A DNA stretch of 64,000 nucleotides from Brevibacillus brevis (GTDB taxonomy: Bacteria > Bacillota > Bacilli > Brevibacillales > Brevibacillaceae), in NCBI RefSeq assembly GCF_900637055.1, contig NZ_LR134338.1, positions 4,863,001 to 4,927,000 of the forward strand, in the 5' to 3' direction. The notes beneath the pieces were generated by a model, which was not told the DNA's origin, made no database searches, and saw only the letters and a program-made list of their open reading frames with translations. Below are positions 31,688 to 40,500 of the stretch, one piece after another; position 1 is the stretch's first letter; each line of letters opens with the position of its first letter. The position numbers were made by a program, and so were the translations under genes.

Positions 31688-32920
31688 TTGGAGCACATCG
31701 TTTTTGAAGTTGGTCTTGCCCTCGCACTCATAGCAATTGCGGGGTTCCTCTCTATGAAGTTAAAATTCTCCATCGTACCCTTCTACATTCTCGTCGGGAT
31801 GATCGTGGGTCCACACGCTCCCGACATCGGATTGTTTGATCTCCGCTTTATTGAAAGCGCCCCGCTCATCGAATTTATGGGCAGAATTGGCGTACTCTTC
31901 CTGTTGTTTTACCTCGGACTGGAATTTTCAGTGGGCCGTCTGATCAAGGCTGGTCGATCCATTGCCGTAGGCGGTACCATCTACATCGTCATCAACTTTA
32001 CCCTCGGTCTCTTGTTTGGTTGGGCCGCAGGATTTCCACTCAAAGAAGTTTTGATTATCGCCGGTATTACCACTATTTCCTCCAGTGCCATCGTGGCAAA
32101 AGTCCTGGTGGATCTCAAACGTACAGCAAATCGCGAAACAGAGATGATCTTGGGGATCATCATGTTCGAAGACATATTCTTGGCCGTCTATATTTCGATC
32201 GTGTCCGGCTTGGTGTTAAGCGGTGCAACTTCTCTTGCCGGCGTACTCTCATCCGCATTGATTGCACTCGGCTACATGCTCCTCCTCATTATCGTAGGCC
32301 GCAAGCTCGTACCTTTCCTAAATCGGGCATTGAACATCAAATCAAACGAAGTGTTTATGATTACGGTGTTTGCCGCTTTGTTTCTGATTGCGGGTTTTTC
32401 CGAAACGATCCATGTTGCCGAAGCCATCGGAGCATTGCTCGTAGGTCTCGTTCTGGCAGAAACACAACACATGAAACGCATCGAGCACCTCATCCTGCCG
32501 TTTCGTGACTTCTTCGGAGCCATGTTCTTCTTCAGCTTCGGTTTGACAATTGATCCATTGTCATTAGGTGGAGCCGTATGGTTGTCCATTGGTGCAGTTG
32601 CCCTCACCCTTTTCGGTAACGTCGTCGCCGGACTTTTGGCTGGGCGAAGTGCCGGATTATCTCCCAAGGCTTCTACCAATATTGGACTGACCATTGTATC
32701 TCGCGGTGAGTTCTCCATCATCATGGCTAATCTCGGAAAAGCGGGCGCACTCATGGAAATTCTGCAACCATTTGCGGCTCTTTACGTTCTGATTCTCGCC
32801 ATATTAGGTCCATTGTTGACCAAGGAATCCAAGCATATTTACAAGTTGCTCAATGCTGTGTTTCGTCTGGATCGAAAGGCATCACTCAAAGAATCAGAAA
32901 ACAAAGCAGACGCTGGATAA
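31688..32920 (+). CDS. khtU: KhtU-like K+/H+ antiporter (CPA2 family)
   Basis: About 410 residues. A TTG at 31688 sits 8 bases behind GGAGGTGA and is preferred over the GTG at 31682, which is too close to the ribosome site. It has 12-13 membrane segments of the CPA2 exchanger fold: IVPFYILVGMIVGPHAPDIG, GRIGVLFLLFYLGLEFSVG, TTISSSAIVAKVLVDL with the core Asp region, and TNIGLTIVSRGEFSIIMANL. Unlike KefB/KefC it lacks a fused RCK domain, which KhtT supplies. It expels K+ at high pH or high c-di-AMP. Confidence 0.92.
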   Translation: MEHIVFEVGLALALIAIAGFLSMKLKFSIVPFYILVGMIVGPHAPDIGLFDLRFIESAPLIEFMGRIGVLFLLFYLGLEFSVGRLIKAGRSIAVGGTIYIVINFTLGLLFGWAAGFPLKEVLIIAGITTISSSAIVAKVLVDLKRTANRETEMILGIIMFEDIFLAVYISIVSGLVLSGATSLAGVLSSALIALGYMLLLIIVGRKLVPFLNRALNIKSNEVFMITVFAALFLIAGFSETIHVAEAIGALLVGLVLAETQHMKRIEHLILPFRDFFGAMFFFSFGLTIDPLSLGGAVWLSIGAVALTLFGNVVAGLLAGRSAGLSPKASTNIGLTIVSRGEFSIIMANLGKAGALMEILQPFAALYVLILAILGPLLTKESKHIYKLLNAVFRLDRKASLKESENKADAG

Positions 32921-32936
32921 TAGGAGAGACATGACT

Positions 32937-32968
32937 ACCGACAGCAGATATGCCAGCTGTCGGTTTTT
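32937..32968 (+). terminator. Terminator after khtU
   Basis: ACCGACAGC and GCTGTCGGT pair perfectly around a 10-base loop, followed by T5. The minus-strand thioredoxin gene ends on its far side. Confidence 0.9.
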
Positions 32969-33529
32969 CTATTTGATCGCAGACAACATGTTCTCCATGG
33001 TTTCTTCATCCATTGGGCCGATGTATTTATTCTGGACCACACCGTTCGAATCAATGATGTAGCTGGTCGGAATCGAAATGGCTTTGTACACATTCGCCAC
33101 TTCTTTATCGGGATCGAGCAAGATCGGGAAGGTAATGCCATACAACTTCACAAAATCCGCCACCGCTTCCGGGCTCGACTCCGTATCGGTCAGATTGACA
33201 CCGATAATAACTACGCCTTTTTCTTTGTTCTCTTCGTAGTAACGCTGCATGTCCGGCATTTCTGCCCGGCAAGGAGGACACCACGTCGCCCACAGATTGA
33301 GAATGACTTTTTTCCCCCGTAAATCGGACAGCTTGACCGTACCGCCGCCTATCTGCTGCAGCTCAAAATCCGGAGCGGTATTTCCTTTTTCAATTCCAAT
33401 CTGCCCGTTGCCTTGCTCGCCAGATGAAGCGGTGGGCTCCTGCCTGTTCAAGTATTCCGCATCAAAAATGCCCCATCCCAAAAGCCCCAAGAGTACGACG
33501 ATCGCCCAAGCGTTATGATATTTCTTCAT
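32969..33529 (-). CDS. Membrane-anchored thioredoxin-like protein (ResA/TlpA type)
   Basis: A 186-residue protein with an N-terminal signal anchor (AWAIVVLLGLLGWGIF) and a linker rich in small residues. The thioredoxin fold runs from about residue 50: APDFELQQIGGGTVKLSDL, the redox site WATWCPPCRAEMP, and a cis-Pro in ISIPTSYIID. Extracytoplasmic TlpA/ResA proteins reduce disulfides in apocytochromes or other exported proteins. Its start overlaps the end of the upstream membrane-protein gene, so the two likely work together. The electron donor (CcdA) is not in the window. Confidence 0.9.
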   Translation of the reverse strand: MKKYHNAWAIVVLLGLLGWGIFDAEYLNRQEPTASSGEQGNGQIGIEKGNTAPDFELQQIGGGTVKLSDLRGKKVILNLWATWCPPCRAEMPDMQRYYEENKEKGVVIIGVNLTDTESSPEAVADFVKLYGITFPILLDPDKEVANVYKAISIPTSYIIDSNGVVQNKYIGPMDEETMENMLSAIK

Positions 33530-34208
33530 CGGTCGTTCCCCCTATCGGCTTCACTCGTCTGGACAAAAAGAGCAGCAAGAGAGCGAATGCATAGTACATG
33601 AGTTGATCGCCGGAAAGTCCTGCAAACGCAGCTTCTCGATTCGGCACAAAAAAATGCACATAGACTTGGCTAATGGCAAACCACATCACGGGTGCAAGCC
33701 AAGCCACTAAATGAATGAGTCCTTCCTTTTCCCGATGAACCCACCAAAGAAAGAAGGCACATATGGCGACCTGCTGTACGTGATACCACATGCTGCTCTG
33801 TTCTAACACGACCGTGAGCAGCTGGTAAACGCCAGTTGCGGCAAGAAAGCCTGTCGCCATTCCCAAGGCGACGAAATGAACAGGTATCGCTTTTTTGCGT
33901 ACCGTCTTGGTGAGGTACACCACAACTGCCACTACTGCCAACATGGCTCCGTTTTCTCCCCCGGAAAAATAAAGAATGGATGAGGGATTCTCCACCGCTT
34001 TCGAAAAATCAAACAGGACGTAGCTGAACTTCCAAACAAGAAATGCCAGCAACAGTGCATTACTCAACAGCTCAATAACGGCTGATTTCATTTCTCTGTT
34101 ATGTGTAAGCTGAGCGGATATAGCCACAAAGCCGAGCGAAAGCGAAACAATGACCGCCAGCATGCTCATTTTCAACAAAAAGGGGCCTATTTGAATAGCA
34201 TCCGACAT
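33513..34208 (-). CDS. Seven-segment membrane protein upstream of the thioredoxin gene
   Basis: A 231-residue hydrophobic protein with about seven membrane segments (for example SMLAVIVSLSLGFVAISAQL and IELLSNALLLAFLVWKFSYV). The opening IQIGPFLLKMSMLAV faintly recalls the first helix of prolipoprotein diacylglyceryl transferases, but the catalytic signature of that family is not visible. It precedes and overlaps the TlpA-like gene by 17 bases. Possible roles are electron transfer to the thioredoxin or cell-envelope assembly; neither is shown by sequence. Confidence 0.65.
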   Translation of the reverse strand: MSDAIQIGPFLLKMSMLAVIVSLSLGFVAISAQLTHNREMKSAVIELLSNALLLAFLVWKFSYVLFDFSKAVENPSSILYFSGGENGAMLAVVAVVVYLTKTVRKKAIPVHFVALGMATGFLAATGVYQLLTVVLEQSSMWYHVQQVAICAFFLWWVHREKEGLIHLVAWLAPVMWFAISQVYVHFFVPNREAAFAGLSGDQLMYYAFALLLLFLSRRVKPIGGTTDEEIS

Positions 34209-34297
34209 TTTCGTTTCCTCCTTTAGAAAAATGTCTTACTCTAGGGAGACAAGTATCCAAACAATTATCACCATATCAGGAAATGGGGAATAAAGGA

Positions 34298-35077
34298 ATG
34301 CTCACGAATATTTTTACTTTGCAGGAGCGCTATGCCCTTGCTTTTTCTACGCGAACGGAGCATCCACAAGTGCGCGTATATCGCGATGAATCGGTCCCGG
34401 ACATGTATAGCCATAATTTCACAGAAATGATGTCGGTTCCCACTCAAGACTGGGTGCAAGCTTATATCGAGCAAGAGCTTCGGCGTGCCAAAGAGCAGCA
34501 GCTCGGCCACTTGAAGCTGGAACTGCACCCGTCGTTACCTTTTTCAGAAGAGTTAGTGTCTTTTGCGACCCAGCTTGGGTTTGAGGTAAATACGATGCTG
34601 TACATGCTTGCTCCGCTGGATGTTGCCGATAAACTAGCGCCGAATCCTCAATGCTCCGTTTTGCGAGGGGATTCAGCTGACGTCATGGAAGCAGGCATAC
34701 GCTGCCTTACTGCTTATGATTCCGTTATGATCAATCCTGATTTTGCTGTCCGTAAAGCGAACCGGAAAAGACAAATTTATGAAAGAGGTGAGATCATTCC
34801 GTATGTGTGCTTTGTCGATCAAGAGCCAGTCGGTGCATGTGAATGGCATCTTTACAAGGAACTTGTTCGTATGGAGGAATTTTTTATACTGGATTCCTGG
34901 CAGCGTAGAGGATTCGGCACGGAAATCATTCGGGTCATGATGCAGGACGCAAAAAAACTCGGCGCCACCCATATGTACTTGACGACTTATGCAGATGATA
35001 CGCCGCAGGAAATGTACAGCAAGCTCGGCTTTCAAGAGGTCGGGAGGCATTTGGAAATGATCTGGCTAAAGAATTAA
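34298..35077 (+). CDS. GNAT-family N-acetyltransferase
   Basis: About 259 residues; ATG 34298 or 34283 are both possible. The C-terminal half is a GNAT domain: VCFVDQEPVGACEWHLY, the acetyl-CoA loop QRRGFGTEIIRVMM, and the closing YSKLGFQEVGRHLEMIWL. The N-terminal half looks like a second, degenerate GNAT-like unit (LGHLKLELHPSLPFSEELVS, then ATQLGFEVNTMLYML), so the protein may be a tandem GNAT. The acyl acceptor is unknown. It stands alone next to the end of the cobalamin operon. Confidence 0.88.
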   Translation: MLTNIFTLQERYALAFSTRTEHPQVRVYRDESVPDMYSHNFTEMMSVPTQDWVQAYIEQELRRAKEQQLGHLKLELHPSLPFSEELVSFATQLGFEVNTMLYMLAPLDVADKLAPNPQCSVLRGDSADVMEAGIRCLTAYDSVMINPDFAVRKANRKRQIYERGEIIPYVCFVDQEPVGACEWHLYKELVRMEEFFILDSWQRRGFGTEIIRVMMQDAKKLGATHMYLTTYADDTPQEMYSKLGFQEVGRHLEMIWLKN

Positions 35078-35078
35078 T

Positions 35079-35112
35079 TAAAAAAGCTCCCACCAAGTAA
35101 CTTAGTGAGAGC
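35079..35112 (-). terminator. Terminator of the cobalamin operon
   Basis: On the minus strand GCTCTCAC and GTGGGAGC pair around an 11-base loop, followed by T6. It lies 22 bases after the sirC stop. Confidence 0.8.
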
Positions 35113-35133
35113 CATCCTATTTCCAGTATTGAT

Positions 35134-35769
35134 CTACTCTTTTGTGGTGTTAAGCAGCGCTTCTGCCTCCCGATCCCTTCGGTCGGTTTCACCGTTTTTG
35201 GTCCATTGCAAAAATCGGTCGTCCAAAAGCTCTGACAAGATTGCCCGTTTGTCCGCTTCGCTCACCGCCAGTGCGAGTACTTGTCTTCTCATGCTGCCAA
35301 GAAAAAGCGTGTAGTCCTCGTATTCGGGTCCCACCGACTCTTCGAGCTGGCGGCGCATTTTCTTCGCCAGACCCGGGTTGTTCCCACCCGTAGAGATGGC
35401 AATCTGCAAGTCTCCGCGCGAAATGACGGATGGAACGGTAAAAGAACAGAGGTCTGGGCGATCGACGATGTTGATCCACTGATTCGGACGGCACGCTTCG
35501 TATACAGCCAGATTGACGGCGGGATCACTCGTCGCCGCGATGATGAGCACTGCTTCCTCTACGTCCTGTGGGGTAAAGGGGCGTGGTGCTACCATCAGCC
35601 TCTTAGCGTGTGCCCATTCAAGGATGGTTGACGTACAGGAGGGACTCACAACGGCGACATCCGCACCAGCAGCAAGCAGACTCCCGATTTTCCGCTCGGC
35701 TACCTGCCCGCCACCGACCACCAAGCAACGCTTGTTTTGTAGATTGACCATCATGGCATAGTGCGTCAC
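35134..35769 (-). CDS. sirC: Precorrin-2 dehydrogenase (sirohydrochlorin synthase)
   Basis: A 211-residue protein. It oxidises precorrin-2 to sirohydrochlorin with NAD+, the branch point toward siroheme and anaerobic cobalamin. The GTG at 35769 follows GGGAGGGATCGCTG. The Rossmann motif CLVVGGGQVAERKIGSLL is at residues 15-32, and VLIIAATSDPAVN and FTVPSVISRGDLQIAISTGG are family-typical. It is short, like B. megaterium SirC, and has no methyltransferase domain, which cobA supplies next door. It is the last gene of the operon. Confidence 0.93.
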   Translation of the reverse strand: MTHYAMMVNLQNKRCLVVGGGQVAERKIGSLLAAGADVAVVSPSCTSTILEWAHAKRLMVAPRPFTPQDVEEAVLIIAATSDPAVNLAVYEACRPNQWINIVDRPDLCSFTVPSVISRGDLQIAISTGGNNPGLAKKMRRQLEESVGPEYEDYTLFLGSMRRQVLALAVSEADKRAILSELLDDRFLQWTKNGETDRRDREAEALLNTTKE

Positions 35770-35792
35770 CAGCGATCCCTCCCCTCTGCTTC

Positions 35793-36578
35793 CTATTGTT
35801 GCACTTGCTCCATTGCAAGCGTAGCTTCAAACCAGTTGATTTTCTCGCGCATCTTCACGACATCACCGACCAAAATGATAGCTGGATTCGTGATGTGACT
35901 GTTTTGCGCCAAACGTTCCTCAATGTCAGCCAATGTACCCGTTACCACCGCTTGCTGCGGGAGTGTTCCCCAAGAGATGACGGCTACTGGCGTATGTGGA
36001 TCGCGTCCGTGCTTGATTAATTGGGTGCGGATCAACGGCAGATTGGCTACTCCCATGTAAAAGGCAACGGTGTCGATCCCATTCGCGAGAGCACGCCATT
36101 TTTCTACCGCCAGCTCCGGCTTGTCTTCGCGCAAATGTCCCGTCACGACAGCAAATGACGAGCCGTGATCGCGGTGTGTCACCGGAATACCCGCGTACGC
36201 CGAGGCTGCAATCCCAGCTGTTACTCCCGGGACGATTTCAAAGGCAATTCCTCGCTCAGCCAAATGCTGCGCTTCTTCTCCCGCTCGTCCAAACACACAA
36301 GGATCGCCACCTTTTAGCCGTACGACGACTTTTCCTTCCTGCGCTTTTTCCGCCAATAGCTCGTTAATGGATTCCTGTCTCATCGTGTGATGATCCGGCA
36401 GCTTGCCGCAGTAGATGCGTTCTGCCGTCTGTGGCGCGTACTCCAGCAGGGCTGGATTTGCCAGACGATCATACACAACCACCTCTGCCTTTTGCAGGCA
36501 TTCCATTCCTTTTACGGTAATCAGCTTCGGATCGCCAGGGCCAGCTCCTACGAGATAGACTTTGCCCGCGCCGCTCAT
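35793..36578 (-). CDS. cobA: Uroporphyrinogen-III C-methyltransferase
   Basis: A 261-residue SAM enzyme (SUMT) that methylates uroporphyrinogen III at C2 and C7 to give precorrin-2. Motifs: KVYLVGAGPGDPKLITVKG at the N-terminus, VYDRLANPALLEY, VRLKGGDPCVFGRAGEEAQ, and VPGVTAGIAASAYAGIPVTH. These place it in SUMT rather than the later corrin methyltransferases. Start and upstream cobT stop overlap as ATGA. The gene could also be called sumT; it is single-domain, unlike CysG. Confidence 0.95.
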   Translation of the reverse strand: MSGAGKVYLVGAGPGDPKLITVKGMECLQKAEVVVYDRLANPALLEYAPQTAERIYCGKLPDHHTMRQESINELLAEKAQEGKVVVRLKGGDPCVFGRAGEEAQHLAERGIAFEIVPGVTAGIAASAYAGIPVTHRDHGSSFAVVTGHLREDKPELAVEKWRALANGIDTVAFYMGVANLPLIRTQLIKHGRDPHTPVAVISWGTLPQQAVVTGTLADIEERLAQNSHITNPAIILVGDVVKMREKINWFEATLAMEQVQQ

Positions 36579-37615
36579 CGGTCACTTACTCCTGCTGATG
36601 CAAATGTCGCCATCTCACGAACCATCCGTGTCGCTGCTTCCACGATTGGAAACGCCAATGTTGCTCCGCTTCCTTCGCCCAGTCGCAATTTCAGGCTGAG
36701 CAATGGCTCCTTGCCTAATGCTTGCAGGACAAAATCATGCCCCGGCTCCTCAGAACGGTGTCCGGCGATCAAGTAATCAGCAACGAGTGGCTCCATTCGA
36801 ACAGCAAGCAAAGCCGCTACCGTAGCGATAAAGCCGTCCAGCAGCACAGGGACGCGACGAGCGGCTGCTCCCATGATCGCCCCAGCCATTGCTCCGATTT
36901 CCAGTCCGCCGACTTTTGCCAAAACGTCCAACGGATTGGTTGCATCCGGACGATGCAAGGCAAGCGCTTCGCGAACAACTGCCTTTTTACGTTGCCAGCC
37001 TGCGTCATCCAGCCCTGTTCCTCGTCCGACGATTTGCTCAGGATCAGCTCCGGTTAAGGCTGACAGGATCGCACTGCTGGCTGTCGTGTTGCCAATGCCT
37101 ACTTCACCGACGATCAGGACTTGGGCGCCTTCCCCGATAATCGCTTCTGCCATGTCAAGGCCAACTGCGATGGAGCACGTCGCTTCATCTGCGGTCATCG
37201 CTGCTTCTTTCAGCATATTGCCCGAGCCTGCTCTGATTCGCTTGTTGTAAACACCCGGTGCTTCGACCTCGACCGCTACACCGACATCTACGATTTTTTG
37301 GATGGCTCCGATTTGTCTGGCGAAGACGTTGACTCCAGCTCCGCCATGAACCATATTCAACACCATTTGCGCTGTCACTTCCTGCGGATAGGCAGAGACA
37401 CCTTCCCGTGCCACACCGTGATCGGCCGCAAAAACAAGCACGCCCGGCGGCGTCACAACAGGCATTGTCTCACCTGTCATCCCAGCCAGCTCAATAGCCA
37501 ATTGTTCCAGGCGTCCAAGGCTGCCAAGCGGCTTCGTCAACTGATCCACATGCTGTCTCGTTTGCTCACTTGCTTCCTGATTTCGTGGCTCAATCGCCGG
37601 ATAAATGACTGACAT
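36575..37615 (-). CDS. cobT: Nicotinate-nucleotide:dimethylbenzimidazole phosphoribosyltransferase
   Basis: A 346-residue enzyme that makes alpha-ribazole phosphate, the lower-ligand nucleotide, from nicotinate mononucleotide and dimethylbenzimidazole. Landmarks: LTKPLGSLGRLEQLAIELAG, VFAADHGVAREGVSAYPQEV, GEVGIGNTTASSAIL and GRGTGLDD; the C-terminal catalytic Glu lies in RLGEGSGATLAFPIV. It overlaps cbiP by 26 bases. BluB, which makes dimethylbenzimidazole, is not in the window. Confidence 0.96.
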   Translation of the reverse strand: MSVIYPAIEPRNQEASEQTRQHVDQLTKPLGSLGRLEQLAIELAGMTGETMPVVTPPGVLVFAADHGVAREGVSAYPQEVTAQMVLNMVHGGAGVNVFARQIGAIQKIVDVGVAVEVEAPGVYNKRIRAGSGNMLKEAAMTADEATCSIAVGLDMAEAIIGEGAQVLIVGEVGIGNTTASSAILSALTGADPEQIVGRGTGLDDAGWQRKKAVVREALALHRPDATNPLDVLAKVGGLEIGAMAGAIMGAAARRVPVLLDGFIATVAALLAVRMEPLVADYLIAGHRSEEPGHDFVLQALGKEPLLSLKLRLGEGSGATLAFPIVEAATRMVREMATFASAGVSDR

Positions 37616-39131
37616 TATACTGCACCTCTTTTTCTTGAAAAGCCTTCATATACTCTTCGATCGTATCCAACTTCACATGGCGACGAACGGTATCTGCCAA
37701 CAGATCATACCCCTGCTCTCGCAGAGCGACAAAGGATGGGCGATCCGTGACGGGTGGGAGTCCTTTTTTCTCACGGATGCTATTCAGCAACAGCGTGCGG
37801 AAGTGGTCATTGTGGAACAGGCCATGAAAATACGTGCCGATCAACTGCCGCTCCTCCTGGCAATAGCCCTCTGTACGCTCCTCCATTTGGATAAACGGAA
37901 AATCATTGCTCGAATAAGCGGATTGCCCCATGTGAATCTCGTAGCCTTCCACCGTCAGCTTTTCCTTCGCAAATACTGCTTCACCGCGGGACAACACTGT
38001 CGTTTTCTTCTGCTCCATCGTCGTGATCATCGGGATGAGACCTAGCCCATCAAGCTGCTGCAACGGAGACTCGACCCCAGCCGGATCGTGAATAGAATCT
38101 CCCAGCATTTGATAGCCGCCGCACAAACCGACGATATATGTCTTGCCCTTATGATGAAGGTCTTTGACCGCCGCAGCAAGACCTGTCTCTCGCAGAAATT
38201 GCAAATCCTCGAGTGTATTCTTGCTGCCCGGCAAGACAATCAGGTCAGGTTCACCCAGCTCTTCCACCCGTGTTACAAAGCGCATCCGGCAATCCGGCTC
38301 TACAAAAAACGGGTCCACGTCTGTAAAATTGGAAATTCGCGGGTAGCGCAATACCGCAATGTCAATCTCCCGCGGCGTCTCACGCTGACCTTGATAACGG
38401 TGCAAAATCAGCGAATCCTCCGCATCAATCCACAAGTCTGGAATAAATGGCACGACACCAAGGACAGGCTTGCCCGTATATTCTTCGAACCAGTCGAGCC
38501 CCGGCTGCAATAGCGTCAGGTCTCCACGGAAACGGTTGATGATGACACCGATCACGCGGTCCCGATCTTCGGGTTCGAGCAGCTGGAGGGTACCGACCAA
38601 GCTGGCAAACACACCCCCACGCTCGATGTCTGCCACCAAAATGACGGGCGCGTTCGTGAGACGGGCGACCCGCATATTGACGAGCTCGCGGTCATTCAGA
38701 TTGACCTCTGCCGGACTGCCAGCCCCTTCGATGACGACCCGCTCATAGGTGCTGGCGAGTCGTTGATACGCTTCCTCAATGATCCGCAAGCCCTCGTCAT
38801 AAAATTCCGTCCGATAGGCAAAAGCTTTCATGTTACCGTATGGCTCGCCGTTTACGACAATTTGCGATTCGGAATCCCGCGTCGGCTTGATCAAAATGGG
38901 GTTCATGTCAGTCGTCGCCAGAATTCCCGCTGCCTCTGCCTGAACACCCTGTGCCCGCCCGATTTCTTTTCCATCCAGCGTCACGTAGGAATTCAAGGCC
39001 ATATTTTGCGATTTGAACGGAGCTGTCTTGTAGCCATCTTGGGCAAAAATCCGGCACAGCGCTGTTGCAATCGCACTTTTTCCTGCATCCGAGCTGGTAC
39101 CTTGCACCATTAACGGGAGGGTTTTAGGCAC
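37590..39131 (-). CDS. cbiP: Cobyric acid synthase
   Basis: A 513-residue glutamine amidotransferase that amidates carboxylates b, d, e and g of adenosylcobyrinic diamide. The GTG at 39131 overlaps the cbiA stop by 8 bases. The N-terminal ATP-binding part has LMVQGTSSDAGKSAIATALC and FKSQNMALNSYVT. The C-terminal class I amidotransferase domain has its Cys in IVGLCGGYQMLGD near residue 335 and a His near 430 in GTYFHGLFHND. Synonym cobQ. Confidence 0.96.
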   Translation of the reverse strand: MPKTLPLMVQGTSSDAGKSAIATALCRIFAQDGYKTAPFKSQNMALNSYVTLDGKEIGRAQGVQAEAAGILATTDMNPILIKPTRDSESQIVVNGEPYGNMKAFAYRTEFYDEGLRIIEEAYQRLASTYERVVIEGAGSPAEVNLNDRELVNMRVARLTNAPVILVADIERGGVFASLVGTLQLLEPEDRDRVIGVIINRFRGDLTLLQPGLDWFEEYTGKPVLGVVPFIPDLWIDAEDSLILHRYQGQRETPREIDIAVLRYPRISNFTDVDPFFVEPDCRMRFVTRVEELGEPDLIVLPGSKNTLEDLQFLRETGLAAAVKDLHHKGKTYIVGLCGGYQMLGDSIHDPAGVESPLQQLDGLGLIPMITTMEQKKTTVLSRGEAVFAKEKLTVEGYEIHMGQSAYSSNDFPFIQMEERTEGYCQEERQLIGTYFHGLFHNDHFRTLLLNSIREKKGLPPVTDRPSFVALREQGYDLLADTVRRHVKLDTIEEYMKAFQEKEVQYNVSHLSGD

Positions 39132-40500
39132 GAGCGGCCACCTCCGCGCAACGGTTCAACCAACGCTCAACCAGGTCGGGATTGGAGCCGAAATGCAAGT
39201 GGGTATAGCCAGCGACCAGATTATCCTGGGCATAGCCCTCCGGCTTTGTGCCGCGAAGTCCTTTCGTCTCATATGCTGTTGGCAGCTCTTGATCCGAAGC
39301 ATACGTAGAGTAGTGGAATTCATGCCCTTTTGCCTGTTCTTCAGTACCGAGCAAGAAATTGCCTTCCTTGCCGCGCACTTCCCTATAGCCAAGCGCTGCG
39401 AGCTTTTTCTGCATGGTCACCTTGCCTGGGATGAGCCCCACCATCGGATAGCTGTCGCCCTCTGTCGTCACGATGGCCTCTGTCAAAAACATGTAGCCGC
39501 CGCACTCAGCCAAGGTAGGCAAGCCTTTTGTGATCGCAGATCGGATCGATTGTTTCACCGCTTCATTTTGCGATAGCTCTGCTGCAAATTCCTCCGGGAA
39601 GCCTCCCCCGATGTACAAGCCATCCGCGTCCTCAGGCACTCCCTCTCCGGCAAGCGGAGAAAAGAACGCGAGCTTCGCGCCATATGCTTCGAGCAGCTCC
39701 AAATTTTCCGGATAGTAAAAATGAAAAGCAGGGTCCTTCGCTACAGCAATGGTGACGTTGGCAGATGCTTTTCGCGGAGCAAACAGCGTAGGTTCCGCTT
39801 GCAGCGGTTCTGCCTTTGCCAGCTCCCAGATTTGTTCCAAATCGACTGTCTCCGCGATCAAGTCAGCCAGCTTTTCAAACAAGGGAGTCAACTCTCCACG
39901 CTCGACAGATGGCACCAATCCGAGATGACGTTCCGGTATTTCCAACTCGTTCTCCCGTTTCAGGTAGCCCACGACCGGAATCCCGCACTCCTGCTCGATC
40001 GCTGCCTTCACGATTTTGTGATGCCCTTCACTGCCGACCTTGTTCGCGATGACACCGACGATTCTCGCCTGCGGATTGAGCAGTTGAAAGCCTTTGACAA
40101 TCGCAGCCGCACTGCGCGCCATGCTCTGACAATTGACCACCAACAGAACCGGAGAGCCAGTCAAGATGCTGATTTCGGCAGTACTGCCTTTATCGCTGGT
40201 CGCTTCCTTGCCATCGTACATACCCATGACACCCTCGATAATCGAGATGTCTGCACCCTCGCTGCCGCGGACAAATATCTCCTTCACGATCTCGTGCTCC
40301 AGCATAAAGCTGTCCAGATTGCGCGAGGCTCTGCCTGTCACAGCCGTATGATACGTAGGATCGATGTAGTCAGGTCCGCACTTGAAGCCCTGAACGGTAT
40401 GCCCTTTTCTTTTCAGAGCAGCCATCAGTCCGATGGTAACGGTTGTCTTACCCGCTCCACTGCCTGTTCCGGCAATCACAATACGGCGGCTGTCCGTCAT
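39124..40500 (-). CDS. cbiA: Cobyrinate a,c-diamide synthase
   Basis: A 458-residue glutamine-dependent amidase acting on cobyrinate carboxylates a and c. The N-terminal part carries RIVIAGTGSGAGKTTVTIGL and FKCGPDYIDPTYH. The C-terminal amidotransferase domain has GGGFPEEFAAELSQN, the nucleophile Cys in PTLAECGGYMFLTEA and a closing His in AGYTHLHFGSNP. Start and upstream cbiG stop overlap as ATGA. Synonym cobB. Confidence 0.96.
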   Translation of the reverse strand: MTDSRRIVIAGTGSGAGKTTVTIGLMAALKRKGHTVQGFKCGPDYIDPTYHTAVTGRASRNLDSFMLEHEIVKEIFVRGSEGADISIIEGVMGMYDGKEATSDKGSTAEISILTGSPVLLVVNCQSMARSAAAIVKGFQLLNPQARIVGVIANKVGSEGHHKIVKAAIEQECGIPVVGYLKRENELEIPERHLGLVPSVERGELTPLFEKLADLIAETVDLEQIWELAKAEPLQAEPTLFAPRKASANVTIAVAKDPAFHFYYPENLELLEAYGAKLAFFSPLAGEGVPEDADGLYIGGGFPEEFAAELSQNEAVKQSIRSAITKGLPTLAECGGYMFLTEAIVTTEGDSYPMVGLIPGKVTMQKKLAALGYREVRGKEGNFLLGTEEQAKGHEFHYSTYASDQELPTAYETKGLRGTKPEGYAQDNLVAGYTHLHFGSNPDLVERWLNRCAEVAARA